Shown: positions 12,253 to 22,850, counted from the stretch's first letter. The stretch: DNA of 64,000 nt from Phytopythium helicoides (GCA_024867545.1 JANFNE010000005.1:620001-684000), one strand, 5' to 3'. Numbers and translations: made by a program. Notes: generated by a model from the letters alone, not told the origin.

Positions 12253-14627
12253 ATGATTCCTTGGTCCAACCATGCGATCGCCGCGCTTCAGGCTGAGTGT
12301 TCGGCACTAGAGCTCCAGTTACTTCAAGCACAGCATGCCCGTACTCATGCTGGTCACTTGAACCAAGTAAAAAGTATAAGGTATCACGCGCGCACGATAG
12401 GGCCATTTGAGTCGTCTTGCGGCTGACAGTATGACGTGGAGCGATTCAGCGCGCAGATCCTCCAGCTGGAGCGTCAGATCCATGGGCTTGAGCAGCGAAA
12501 GCTCGGTTTGAAGCAAGAGCCTGGATCTACGCCTCTATCTGGAAGCGGCCCCGGAACTCCAACTCCTCTGTCGAAGGATGAGCACATGCCCATACTGAGC
12601 AATCCTTCTGCGACTGCGCGTCTTCTGGACTCTATCCTGCAACAGAATGAGCTTCTAAGGCAGATTGTTCTCTCGGAGAAATGGCAAAAGCCAACAACAA
12701 CGCAGATTGGGTCAAGGTCTACCACACCGAGGGCTTCTCTACCTGGCGCTTTAAACCAAGGAGGTGACGACTATGATAAAGTTGACGATGAAAAAGCCAT
12801 CGCAGCGGATCGCACACAAAGAGTCGGCTGTAGTACAGGCACCGCCTCTAGAGCATCATCAGCATCTAGCGTACCATCAACTCCATCGACAAGAAATCAC
12901 TCCAGACGCTATTCTTCCGTTCTCGTGCCGGATGTCCTGTGGACTGATGAAGATGAGCAGGTGCGATAGGCAAAATGGCTTCCGCTGGATATTGAGGCAA
13001 CTAATGTTTTCTGTCCTATAGGCGCTCTTGACGCTCGAAGATGGCGCGGTTGACGACGCCACACTTGACAAAGAGTTGGAAGAGTTGATTCAGCAAGCCG
13101 AGTCGCCAACTGCGACATCACCAGATGCTATTGCTCACAATGGAACCGACGATGAACAAGACGCTGAAGCCATCCGAGAACGTCATCGACAAGAGCGCAA
13201 CGAGGGTCGGAAGCGAATGGCAGACCTTCTGAACGCATCCATGAGCAAAGCCAGAGGAGGAATGCAACGGCCACGATGGCGAATCGAGCTGGAGCGCGAA
13301 TACGACGAGGTATCATCATTTCAAAATGAAGACTCCTCTTCACTGATGTCGCCGCTTCAAATATGGCGGTCAGTAGCTTATGCGGTATTGGCAGTGAAAC
13401 ATCTCGAAAAAGTGCACCTTGACAAGAAGATCGAAGCAAAAGTAAAAGCAGAGAAGGTGAGTCGCATTTGACATACCTTGCTTAGTGTATGATGCGCTGA
13501 CTCTAATAATCTTCAGGACTTTGAAGCCATGCTGTCTGAGTATTTCGAGGTCACCCGCGGGTGGCTGACGCGAATTGTTCGAGCACCGCTGGTTTCTGTT
13601 CTACAAGACGGGACTTTAGATATGGATCTAGGTGGAGACGGTATCTTCGATGGCCCTAAAGGCCCTTTGAAGTTGCTGACAGCTGTCATGGGTCGTAAGC
13701 CTCCACTCGACGAAGTCGCAGCCGATGCTGATCGACTACTCAAGCTGAAAGTCCGCGTCAAGGCAATCCTTGATCTCATCGTGCGTGCAATTGCCAAGCG
13801 TGAGATACCGGTTGGGCTCCTCGAGTTTTGGCGGCGAATGGCGAGCGACGGAGTGTATTTTCCTGCATCGGTGCGCGCTAAATTACCTCGATGATGTCGT
13901 TCCGTAGTGACTAACTGATGGCGTTCAGTATCAGCTTTTTCCGCTTGAGCGTCAAGTGTTCGAGTTCGATTCATTAGGAGCTACACGCCACATGGATGAG
14001 AACGGGTATTTACCTGTTTCCACGTCTATGCTATTTGCTGTGAATGCGGGGCAGCAACCAGAGACGGATCGAGTCTTCTCCCGGTTCAACGTGATGTTCG
14101 TCAACTTTATCCTGGTTCGTGTTCTCATCGCACACATCGTCTCCCGTCCGTGGCTAGCAGGTATCGGGTCTGCTAACTTGAGTAAGCGGGCTCGTGCCAA
14201 CCTGCGCAGCATGGCAACTCTCCTGTATCTCATCTGCGGCCAACTTTCTCCGCTGCCGCCACTACTGAAACCACAGCGTGGTGCGAGAAGAGCTCGACGG
14301 ACATCTGCGCCAAGTTCAACGTCTGGCGAGCAGACAGCGACAACAGTGATCTCTGCGGAGATATCCAGTGAGAGCAGCACAGAAACGCCAATTACATCGA
14401 GCTTTATGCCTGTCGAGACCATCGTTGGCGAGTTGGCAGTACGATTCCCAGCCAACAACTCGCAAGTGACAGCTTTTATCCTTGAGCAGCAGGTGCGAGA
14501 TTATGCCCAGAAACCCGCTGTAACACAAGATCTGACATCGTTTTTGTGTGCCACTGAGAAGGAGAAGGTAGCGGGAGCACTGCACGAGCTACAACTGCAG
14601 CTCTTCCCGAGTGAATCGCCGAGTTGA
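12253..14627 (+). CDS. Unrecognised coiled-coil protein
   Basis: I do not recognise the family. Five exons: 12253-12366, 12430-12960, 13022-13456, 13517-13870 and 13929-14627. All four introns (63, 61, 60, 58 nt) are phase 0 with good GTRNGN donors. The product is about 710 residues. The N-terminus is a coiled coil (AALQAECSALELQLLQAQHA, continuing across the first intron). A Ser/Thr/Pro-rich low-complexity linker follows (residues about 60-200), then acidic and charged helices, and a well-ordered C-terminal half with GLLEFWRRMASDGVYFPAS spliced to YQLFPLERQVFEFD. No signal peptide or membrane segment. It lies 121 bp after the MRH gene on the same strand and converges on the RING gene. Frame quality is good throughout. 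Confidence 0.8.
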
Positions 14628-14712
14628 AGTGAAAATTGGCTAGTATTCGGCATCATAAGCTACACCATCAATCGACTGGGGTCTACACACGTGAATAGAA
14701 TTGTTGGTCATC

Positions 14713-16095
14713 TCAGCCTCGGCGCAGCCAGCTTGTGAGAGTGTACTCTCGACGATCGGCTGGGTACTCGTCTCGGTCGGAGCCACGCGAGACTCGATTT
14801 GACATGATGGCTGGTGCATAGTTGTCATCGTTCAGCAAGTTTCGCATGCTGGGGGCTACCTTCTGTCGAACGCCGCCCGTCGATAATCCACCTGCTGTAG
14901 CGGTGGCAGCGTGTGATGGTATCCCTGGTTGCTTAGGGAGGAAGAAATTGGTCAGTTTGCCTGTCTCGTCGTATCCGCGGCGACACACTGCCTGGTCACC
15001 GGGAGCTGCAACTCCCACCGGAGCATCGCTTGCAGGCGTCAATTGGTACGCGCCGTGTTGATTGAGGTTGTAGCTGCTGCGGCCAAAAGTCTGCCGAGCA
15101 GCCGTCACGGGGCGAACCGGAACGTCGGAGTAGGCGTTAGCACGGTAGCCAGCCGACTCGGCGCGAGCTGTAAACATGCCGGTGTTGGCCATCTGCTGTG
15201 CCTGCATGTAGGGTGCGCTGTCCAAGCTGTTCATCGCTGAGGCCACTGCATCGATCTTGCGCTTCTTGCTCTCGGCCGGGAACGCTCCGAAATGAGGAGA
15301 CGGCGCGCCGACCGCATAGTCCATGGGATTCGGCCGCTTGGTCTCGTATCCCGCCGAACTTCTGCTCTTGCCTTTGCCAGCAGAAATCTGCTGTCGCTGT
15401 CCAGGTGCTCCGCCCTGCTGCACGTCAAGCATCGCCTTGAGGCGCGCCTTGTCCTTGACGACCTTCTGGTACTGCTCGTGACGGAACTTGCAGGCCTTCT
15501 TGAGCGCGACGATGAGTTCACGCGGGTTCTGGATCTCCTCCTCTAGAGCGTCGGCGTCGCACGTGTCTAGAAAGTTGGCGATGCTCTGGTTGACGGCCAT
15601 GCGCCGCGAGGCCTCTGCTTGTCGCGATAGCTCGAGCTGATACTTGCCGACCTTGGCGAGCAGCTCCATCTTGACGCTCTCTAGCCCCGCCGCGCGCTGC
15701 GCGAGCGCCTGCTTGTCCCTCACGAGCGCGTCGTTCTGCGTTCGCAGGCGCTCCATCTCGGCCAGCAGCACCTCGCTCTGCTTCTTCTGCCACTGCACGC
15801 GCTCCATGAGCGCGTTGACCCTCGCGCTGAGCTTGCGCGTCTCGCCCTCTGCCGGCGGCTCATGCTGGCTGGCCGCGCGCGGGCTGCCGTCGTCTCCGAG
15901 CGCCGCCGGGAGCTCCAAGAAGAGCGAGAAGAGGTCGGCGTCTCGCACGCGCCGGCGGCAGATCGGGCACTGCGCGCGCACCTGCAGCGCCTGCAGCGCG
16001 CACGCGCCATGGAACACGTGGCCACAGGGCGCGGCCACCAGCTCGCGCCGCAGCTCCTCCAGGCAGATGTGGCACTCGGGCGCCGGCGTCGCCAT
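14713..16095 (-). CDS. RING-type E3 ubiquitin ligase with coiled coil, TRAIP-like
   Basis: Single exon of 460 codons. A C3HC4 RING occupies residues about 8-48: CHICLEELRRE, CGHVFHGAC, then CPICRRRV. A coiled coil follows (residues about 95-215, with MERVQWQKKQSEVLLAEMERL at its start). The C-terminal half is disordered, rich in Ser/Ala/Tyr/Pro, and ends in TLTSWLRRG. N-terminal RING plus long coiled coil is the layout of TRAIP/NOPO ligases, which act at stalled replication forks, but this fold combination is not unique, so the name is tentative. The start ATG is six codons before the first zinc ligand. Its stop is 85 bp from that of the convergent coiled-coil gene. Confidence 0.75.
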   Translation of the reverse strand: MATPAPECHICLEELRRELVAAPCGHVFHGACALQALQVRAQCPICRRRVRDADLFSLFLELPAALGDDGSPRAASQHEPPAEGETRKLSARVNALMERVQWQKKQSEVLLAEMERLRTQNDALVRDKQALAQRAAGLESVKMELLAKVGKYQLELSRQAEASRRMAVNQSIANFLDTCDADALEEEIQNPRELIVALKKACKFRHEQYQKVVKDKARLKAMLDVQQGGAPGQRQQISAGKGKSRSSAGYETKRPNPMDYAVGAPSPHFGAFPAESKKRKIDAVASAMNSLDSAPYMQAQQMANTGMFTARAESAGYRANAYSDVPVRPVTAARQTFGRSSYNLNQHGAYQLTPASDAPVGVAAPGDQAVCRRGYDETGKLTNFFLPKQPGIPSHAATATAGGLSTGGVRQKVAPSMRNLLNDDNYAPAIMSNRVSRGSDRDEYPADRREYTLTSWLRRG

Positions 16096-16770
16096 GCTCT
16101 CGCTCGGGTCGGAGGGCGCCAGCGGCGATATGCTGCGCCCGGCCGCCGTCGCCCGCTCGAGCGGTTAATCGCCGGCCTTCGGGTGGCAAAGCGCGTATCA
16201 GGCGGCGCTAAAAAAGCACGTCTCTATTGTGGACGACCGTTTACACTCGCGCTAAAGCCGCGGGATCGGGAGCGCAACCCGTCGTCGCGACGCGGGTAAA
16301 GAGAGTGCGGGAGGCGGAACCGGCCTGGAAAAGGCCAGGGCTCGGGCTCGCCTTGAGCCGCCGCCGCGCACGGAACGCCGGCGGCGACAGGCGGGCGATG
16401 CATACAAACCGCAAGTCATGGTCGGCGCCAAGACGCGGCCACCTCCAGGGCCTCAAGGCCCGCGGCCAGGACGCCCATGCTGGCGCTCGCCATGCGCGCC
16501 GTATGACCTGGTGGAGGGTGAATCTGCGCAGGCCATTGGCTGTAATTGCGACGGATATCAACCAATCAAAGATGACAATTATTGTTACGAAATCTAGGGC
16601 GTAATTACGCCTAAGGCGCCTCGCGCGCGCGTAAAAACCGGCGGCCCCGAAAGGAGATTGTGGGCCAACCAAAGGCGTTTGATAGGCGCTTTGTATGCAG
16701 CGGGCAGCCCCCGCGGCGCCTACCAGGGCTCCATGCGGCTTTAGTTACGTTTAGAAGACCAACGCACGAA
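16096..16770. promoter_or_regulatory. Divergent promoter region, RING gene and eL38, with two CCAAT boxes
   Basis: No gene seen in 675 bp between two divergent starts. Two CCAAT motifs face each other about 23 bp apart: ATTGG at 16535-16539 (minus orientation) and CCAAT at 16562-16566. That is a usual arrangement for NF-Y-type activation of ribosomal and housekeeping genes (inference). GC-rich elsewhere. Confidence 0.45.
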
Positions 16771-17418
16771 ATGGTGAGGCTGGCTGCCGCTCGCGGCGCT
16801 CGTCGGCTGCGTGGACGCCCCGCGCTCTCTCTCCGTCTTCTGTGCGCGGCTGCGTGACGACCGCGCGTCTGCGCTGGTTGCTGGGGCCGGTGCGGGCTCC
16901 TGGCGTGCTCTGTAGGCTGCGCGATGGCTTCGTTCGTGGCCGCATGGGTGGATGAGGAGTGTGGGCACTAGCGAGGACCATGTCAGCAGCGTAGCAGAGC
17001 AAAGGCAGCGGATACAGCAGAGACGGAGAGAGTGGCGAGCGACCTCGCAGCCGTGCAACAGCGCGCGGTGGAGAGCAGCAGACGATCAGGAGGGCTAACG
17101 CGCTCTGTGGTCATGTGGTGGATGACAGCCGAAGCAGATCACCGACATCCGTGACTTCCTCCAGAAGGCGCGCCGAAAGGACGCCCGCTCGGTCAAGATC
17201 AAGAAGACCGACAAGGTGGTCAAGTTCAAGATCCGCTGCTCCAAGTACCTGTACACGCTCTGCGTGACGGACACGGAGAAGGCCGACAAGCTCACCCAGT
17301 CCCTGCCCCCTGGTGCGTTGCCGGCGGACTCGTGCTTGCTGCTTGGAACAAGGAGCGCTGACCTGTCATCGCTGTCTTGCTGCTGCAACCTACAGGACTC
17401 CAGCGCAAGGATATTTAG
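16771..17418 (+). CDS. RPL38: 60S ribosomal protein L38 (eL38)
   Basis: Three exons: 16771-16773 (only the ATG), 17129-17312 and 17396-17418, giving 69 residues, against 70 in human. The second exon encodes [20 protein letters not shown] and continues to LTQSLPP; the third adds GLQRKDI and the stop. Donor ATG|GTGAGG and acceptor GATGACAG|CCG are phase 0; the second intron (83 nt) is phase 1. The first intron is 355 nt, some five times the usual size here. An intron immediately after the initiator ATG of a ribosomal protein gene is common in eukaryotes and often carries enhancing or snoRNA sequences. eL38 is a small component of the large ribosomal subunit. Confidence 0.93.
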
Positions 17419-18132
17419 GGTGTGAGCTGAGAGCCCGGATCGCACTGTTGGCGCATAATAAACGCATCGGTCTTCTAATGCTGCAACAGCGTCTTTCCGC
17501 GGTGAGCGAGGCCGCCGACTACGTCGAGGTTGGACCCGATATCAAATCAACGTAGACGCCCGCTGCCCGCCTTGCGGAAAACGAAACGAGTGTTTTGTGC
17601 TGCCTGCCCTTTAATCGTCGTTGTCCATGCTTGCGTCTCTCAAATCATGTCAGTAAGAAGCGTGGCTTCAATACTGTAGCACTTGACACGCCTTGGCACT
17701 GGGAAACTTGGATGTCGGACCTTATGTCATTATCGCGCCAGCACCTTGCAGCTGTTGAAGTACCTATAGCACGGCTGAGATGATGATCAGCTTGTGTTGC
17801 TGCCTGTGTGATATGTACGATTGAGTGAAATCGTTGACAAACACGACTCGAGTCTGTGCTTCTTTGCTGAATAGGAATTTCTGTCTAAGGTGTCCAAGGA
17901 CCACGACGAAAGATGTCAAGCACATGCGTTCGCGTTGAAATCCAATGACTAAAATTCGTTCACACATCTCGGCGAATCCGAGCGCTGCCAATAACCCCAA
18001 GGAAAGAGCTGGTGTGGCCCAGCTCCGCCACCCACTCGACATGCCAAGGCAGCCACACCTGTGCCGCAGCTAGGGGCGCAGACATGGATCTCTTGAAGAC
18101 GGGCTTCGGAGGTTTGCCTACTGCTGCGAGCC
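17419..18132. other. Convergent 3' intergenic region, eL38 and SR protein
   Basis: No gene supported in 714 bp. A candidate cleavage signal for eL38, AATAAA-like (ATAATAAACG), lies at about 17455-17464, some 40 bp after its stop. The right part is presumably 3' UTR of the minus-strand SR gene. Confidence 0.5.
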
Positions 18133-19429
18133 TCAGACCGAGTTCTTGCGCGGCGGCGGCGAGCTGGCGGCGGCGGGCGAGGCCGAACGCGAGCGCGAAC
18201 GCGAGCGGCGCGGCGACTTCTGGGCCTCCGGCGAGCGCGAGCGAGAGCGGCGAGGCGAATTCGAACGACGCGGAGAGCGCGAGCGCGAGCGGCGATCACC
18301 ACCCTCAGCGTTCTCGGCGGCCACGCGGACGTAGCTGCCACGGAACTCCGTGTCGTCAAGCTTCTTGATAGCATTCTCCATGTCCTCGCGCGTCGAAAAC
18401 TCGGCAATGCTGCATTCGAAGAGAAGACCGTCAGTCAAAGATGTTTGCAGATCGATAAAAGGCGAAAAACGTACGCAGTGCCGTCCGACTGCACATCACA
18501 GAAGGTGACCTCGCCGCCCGAGCGCAGGAAGTCCTTGACGTTGCGCCAGTCGACGCCACGCGGAAGCTCCGTCACGCGGACACGGAAGTCGGTACGCTGC
18601 GGCGGGTTGCCACGCGTCGCTGCATTAGGAAGAACGCCAACGAGTAAGCAAAAATGATCATCATAGGTTGAAGTGTGAGCAGTGCACGCACAGCCACGGT
18701 CGAAGCCGCGGTCGCCGCCACGGCCGAAGCGGTCGTCGTCGCGGCGGTCGTTACGGCGGGAGCCGCCACGCGCGATCTCCACACGGATGCTGCACCATGA
18801 ACATCAGTTAGTGTACCCGACGATCACCCGCGACGGGCTCAAGTCTCTCACCGTCCGCCGAGGAAGTCGCGGCCGTCCATGGAGCGAATGGCGTCATCGG
18901 CGTCACGCGGGTCCTCGAAATCCTACGGGGCACGACGAAGCGAAGGCGGAGGCACGGGCGAACGAGGCAGAAGACGTTGGTGGACCGATCACAAACACGA
19001 AGAGACGAGCGCGGCGAGGCGAGAGCCCCCACCCCAGGGCGACGAGTATGATGGCGGCCGAACGAGCCGAGCGGGCGGCGCAGCTGCGAACGACGAGAGC
19101 GCTGTCCGGCCGACGGAGCCGCAAGGAGAAAGACGTCGGCGACGCCGACGGCGAGGACGAGCCGCAACGAACCTTCTTGGCGCCAACACGCGATGCGAGG
19201 GGAGCAGCTAAAGAGGACGATGGAGGGGCGGGCGTCGTTCGGGGCGCCATCATGACTCGAGCCGGCGGGGAGGAGCCAGCGGCGGCGAGGCACTCACCAC
19301 GAACGCGAAGCCTGGCGGGTTGCGCGCGATCCAGATGTTGGCGACGTGGCCGTAGCGGCTGAAGCCGTCCTGGATCTCGCGCGTGGTGGCGTCGCGAGGC
19401 AGTCCGCCGACGTACACGCGGGTTCCCAT
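18133..19429 (-). CDS. SRSF1: SR splicing factor, SRSF1 (SF2/ASF)-like
   Basis: Five exons: 19429-19298, 18922-18852, 18789-18692, 18619-18475 and 18409-18133. The first intron is 375 nt; the other three after it are 62, 72 and 65 nt. The product is about 240 residues (human SRSF1 has 248). RRM1: TRVYVGGLPRDATTREIQDG, GFAFV joined to DFEDPRDADDAI, ending GGRIRVEIARGG. An Arg/Gly/Asp hinge follows. RRM2: DFRVRVTELPRGVDWRNVKD, a pseudo-RRM whose second helix usually has SWQDLKD; here the Trp is kept (VDWRNVKD). It ends with an RS tail (RRSRSRSPRRSNSPRRSRSR and further). It acts in constitutive and alternative splicing. The long first intron inside RRM1 is a likely place for regulated splicing. 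Confidence 0.9.
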
Positions 19430-19952
19430 GCTGGAAGGAGGGAGGCGGGGAGCGGCGGGCGACTCGAGGGGGACGGCGGCAACCGGGCTTGGTCGACGCG
19501 CGCTTTTTCGGTTCTGGGCTCGATGAAGAGGCTGGAAGCGAGCCACCTGAGAAATTCGCTACCGGACCAGTACTAACCAATGAGTTTTGTAAGAGAGCTC
19601 TTTTCATAAAGGTACAAATAGCAGCTGTTCGCGCTGGGCCTCTAGCGCCTCCAGTCTGCCGAGGCTGGTTGGTTTCGAAGCCCCCTTTCCCTTGGAGCTG
19701 AAACTCCCAAATTCATTTGTAGAGGTACCTACCATAACAAATAACGCACCTTTGGCTTATGTCAAAGTATTTCAGCTAATCAGAGTCGCAGAAGCATTTT
19801 TTGCGATCAAGTTAGCGATCCTCGCGCGCCGATTGGCTATTTAATAGCCCAAATATGTATACTACCCGGTAGTCATTTATTTTCACGCAACAAAATGACT
19901 CTGACCCACCACCACTCGCTGGCGCGTCAAGCAAGCCGCAGCCACCGCCGCC
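19430..19952. promoter_or_regulatory. Divergent promoter of SR gene and PNPase, with two inverted repeats
   Basis: Contains a perfect inverted repeat, GGCTATTTAATAGCC at 19835-19849 (7-nt arms, 1-nt centre), preceded by a GATTGG CCAAT box. A second perfect one, ACTACCCGGTAGT, is at 19861-19873 (6-nt arms). The sequence TCATTTATTTTC at 19873-19884 resembles the oomycete initiator core (TCATT plus pyrimidine/A/T run), which would place transcription start just after the second repeat and just before the first ATG at 19895. Roles are inferred from position only. Confidence 0.45.
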
Positions 19953-22700
19953 ATGCTGCGCGCCGCAACTTCCGCCGCGGCCTCGGGCGCGCGCCGCCTG
20001 CCCGCGCAGCTCGCGCCTCAGTCGCAGCGGCGCCTGGCGCTGCAGCAGCGCGGCTTCTTCGGCCTGCGCGAGCTCATTTTCGGCGACAAGAAGGCGGAGG
20101 AGGACAAGCCGGCGGTGCAGCAGCAGCAGGAGGCGGCCAGCGCCGGCGACAGGCCCGCCAAGGCTGCGGCCGCGGCCAAGCAGAGCCCGGAGCCGGCTGC
20201 AGCTCATGCTGTGGCGATTGAGCCCATTGTGGGCAGCCAGGACGAGCTGCAGTACTCGGTGGGCAAGTACGCCAAGCTGGCGGACGGCGCCGTGATGGCC
20301 TCGTGCGGCAAGACGATGCTGCTCACGACCGTGGTGAGCGAGGCCCCGCCCGCGCACAACAACTCGCGCGACTTCCTCCCGCTCATGGTCGACTACCGCG
20401 TCAAGTCGTACGCCGTGGGGCTCATCCCCGACACGGCGCGCCGCCGCGAGTTCTCGGGCAACGACGAGGAGATCCTGCAGTCGCGCGTCATCGACCGCGC
20501 GCTGCGCCCGCTCTTCCCGCGCGACTACTACGGAGACACGCAGGTGCTCGCAACCGTGCAGTCGCTTGACCCAACCAACGACCCGCTTGTCGTCGCGGTC
20601 AACGCCACCTCGGCGGCGCTCTCCGTCTCCGACATCCCGTGGCACGGTCCCATCGGCTGTGTACGCGTTGTCGAGATTGACGGGCAGCTCGTCGTCAACC
20701 CGTCGGCAGCGCAGCGCGAGCTCGCCACGCTTGACGTGCTCTACGCGGGTACTGAGACCCGCGCTGTGATGGTCGAGGCGGATGGCGACCAGGTGAGCGA
20801 GGCTCGCGTCGTTGAGGCCATGGAACTCGCGCACTCGCACGTCATTCCGCTAGTGCGCTCGCAGCAGGCGCTCGCCAAGAAGATCGGTAAGCCCAAGCGA
20901 ACGTACCGCCAGGTGGCGCCAAGTGAGGAGATCATGGAGGCGGCGCGCGAGATTGGGCTCGAGGACGCGCTGTCGGTCGTGTCGGCCCGGCACACGTCCA
21001 AGGCATCGCGCCAGGACGGCGAGCGTCACGTGTTTGGCAAGATCATCTCGACTCTGCGCGAGAAGTTCAAGGGCCGCACTGATATCGAGGACGCGTCGCT
21101 GCAGCTCGCGGCGCACGACGTTTTCCAGCACGCACTGCGCTCGCGTGTGCTCGGCACGGGCGAGCCCGCTACCGGCAGCGGCAACAACAACGCGCCGCGC
21201 TTTGACGGACGCGCAGTCAACACCATCCGTGGTATCTCGCTCGAGGCCGATGTGCTCCCCATGGCGCACGGCTCAGCCGTGTTTGCGCGTGGCGACACGC
21301 AGTCGCTGTGCTCCGTGACGCTCGGGCCGCTGGACCGCGGCCTCAAGGTGCGCGGTCCGCTCGTCGACTCCAACGACGACGAGAACACCAAGCACGCCAT
21401 GCTCCACTACGAGTTCCCGCCGTACTGCGTCAACGAGACCGGCAAGGTGGGCGGTGTCAACCGCCGCATGATTGGTCATGGTGCTCTGGCCGAGAAGGCC
21501 GTGCTGCCCGTACTGCCCAGCATCACCGAGTTCCCGTACACGGTGCGCATGACGTCCGAGGTGATGTCGTCGGACGGCTCGTCGTCCATGGCGACCGTCT
21601 GCGGTGTGTCGATGGCGCTCATGGACGCTGGTGTGCCGATCCGCGCGCCTGTGGCTGGCATTTCGATCGGTCTCGTTACTGCGGGTGACCCGTTCGACTT
21701 CGAGAAGGCCTCCAAGCCAATCTCGACGAGCGACTACCGTCTGCTGACGGATATCCTGGGCACGGAGGACCACTACGGAGACATGGACTTCAAGGTCGCA
21801 GGCACAGACGCTGGTGTGACGGCTGTGCAGCTCGACGTCAAGCTCGCTGGTGGCGTGCCCATCGACGTGCTGTCTCGCGCGATGCAGTTCGCCAAGAAGG
21901 CGCGCACCAACATTTTGCGCAAGATGAGTGGCACAATCAGCGCTCCTCGTGCTGAGCCTAAGGATGGCGGCCAGCAGTGGCGCGTTGCCCTCGAGTTCAC
22001 GATCCCTACCCGCTCGATCGGTGTCCTCATCGGCCAGGGAGGCTCTAATGTGCGCGAGATTGAACGTGCATACTCGTGCTCCGTCAGCATTGACCGTCGC
22101 AGCGGATTGATTCGCGTGGCTGCATCGCCTGCAGACGCAGAAGCGGCCAAGGAGTACATTATGTCCCAAGTGCTGGACGCGTCGGCCGGGACCAATGGCG
22201 GCGACAAATTCTACTTCCGCAAGGGCGAGCGCTACACCATGCGTGTAGCCGAGATCATGGACTTTGGCGTACTGCTCGAGTCCCCCGAGGCGCCTGAGGC
22301 CCGTCGTGGTTTCGTCCACATCTCGGAGCTTGCCGCCGAGCGCATTGACGACATTCGGTCGGTCGTGTCCATTGGCCAGGAGCTCGAGTTCGAGTGCCTG
22401 CAGGACGGCGTTGCTGGCAAGATGTCTCGCAAGGCGCTGCTCGCGGGAACTTCTGCTCCTACCACAACCTCGTCAACCACTGATAGTGCGGCTCCTGTGG
22501 TGGCAGCGGCTACAACTGGACCGGCACCTCATCGTCGGCCTTCGGCGCAATCTCTAGGAGGCAAGCGGCGTGTCAAGGCGGCCGTGTCGACGGCGAAGAT
22601 ACTTGGCTCGCGCCACCACCCTGCCGGTCACCGGCGATCGGGAAACTCGTCTCGCAGCGAAAAGTCGAGTGGCTCAGACAACAGCAGTAACAGCGCTTGA
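19953..22700 (+). CDS. PNPT1: Mitochondrial polynucleotide phosphorylase
   Basis: Single exon of 915 codons. The N-terminus is Arg/Ala-rich without acids (MLRAATSAAASGARRLPAQL), a mitochondrial presequence, followed by a low-complexity Gln/Ala linker. First RNase PH domain from about residue 90 (VGKYAKLADGAVMASCGKTM, then PLFPRDYYGDTQVLATVQSL). Second RNase PH domain about 410-650 (DGRAVNTIRGISLEADVLP, SDGSSSMATVCG, TDILGTEDHYGDMDFKVAGT, with the metal/phosphate-site acids in GDMDFK). KH domain with IGVLIGQGGSNVREIE, and an S1 domain (ERYTMRVAEIMDFGVLLE). The last 90 residues are Ser/Thr/basic and not conserved. It degrades RNA 3' to 5' by phosphorolysis as a trimer. An out-of-frame ATG at 19895 overlaps its start. 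Confidence 0.95.
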   Translation: MLRAATSAAASGARRLPAQLAPQSQRRLALQQRGFFGLRELIFGDKKAEEDKPAVQQQQEAASAGDRPAKAAAAAKQSPEPAAAHAVAIEPIVGSQDELQYSVGKYAKLADGAVMASCGKTMLLTTVVSEAPPAHNNSRDFLPLMVDYRVKSYAVGLIPDTARRREFSGNDEEILQSRVIDRALRPLFPRDYYGDTQVLATVQSLDPTNDPLVVAVNATSAALSVSDIPWHGPIGCVRVVEIDGQLVVNPSAAQRELATLDVLYAGTETRAVMVEADGDQVSEARVVEAMELAHSHVIPLVRSQQALAKKIGKPKRTYRQVAPSEEIMEAAREIGLEDALSVVSARHTSKASRQDGERHVFGKIISTLREKFKGRTDIEDASLQLAAHDVFQHALRSRVLGTGEPATGSGNNNAPRFDGRAVNTIRGISLEADVLPMAHGSAVFARGDTQSLCSVTLGPLDRGLKVRGPLVDSNDDENTKHAMLHYEFPPYCVNETGKVGGVNRRMIGHGALAEKAVLPVLPSITEFPYTVRMTSEVMSSDGSSSMATVCGVSMALMDAGVPIRAPVAGISIGLVTAGDPFDFEKASKPISTSDYRLLTDILGTEDHYGDMDFKVAGTDAGVTAVQLDVKLAGGVPIDVLSRAMQFAKKARTNILRKMSGTISAPRAEPKDGGQQWRVALEFTIPTRSIGVLIGQGGSNVREIERAYSCSVSIDRRSGLIRVAASPADAEAAKEYIMSQVLDASAGTNGGDKFYFRKGERYTMRVAEIMDFGVLLESPEAPEARRGFVHISELAAERIDDIRSVVSIGQELEFECLQDGVAGKMSRKALLAGTSAPTTTSSTTDSAAPVVAAATTGPAPHRRPSAQSLGGKRRVKAAVSTAKILGSRHHPAGHRRSGNSSRSEKSSGSDNSSNSA

Positions 22701-22850
22701 TGCGATGCTCCAAAGCCTCGACTGAGAGATAGCTAGCTAGACGAACACCAAAAGACCAAAAACAAGTGAAAGAAGAAAAATGCAACATAGAGCCATCCAT
22801 GCTTTGAGCACGTTCATACATCACACACCACACCTCGGCATCATGAGTGC

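Noticed and set aside
16774..17128. A C/D snoRNA in the eL38 intron
   Set aside because: Box C-like words are present but no matching box D and terminal stem; left as a question.
19812..20840. 342-codon minus-strand frame across the PNPase 5' end
   Set aside because: His/Val/Arg-rich shadow caused by GC3 bias; no motif.
21273..22319. 348-codon minus-strand frame, His/Arg-rich
   Set aside because: Antisense shadow of PNPase in high-GC sequence.
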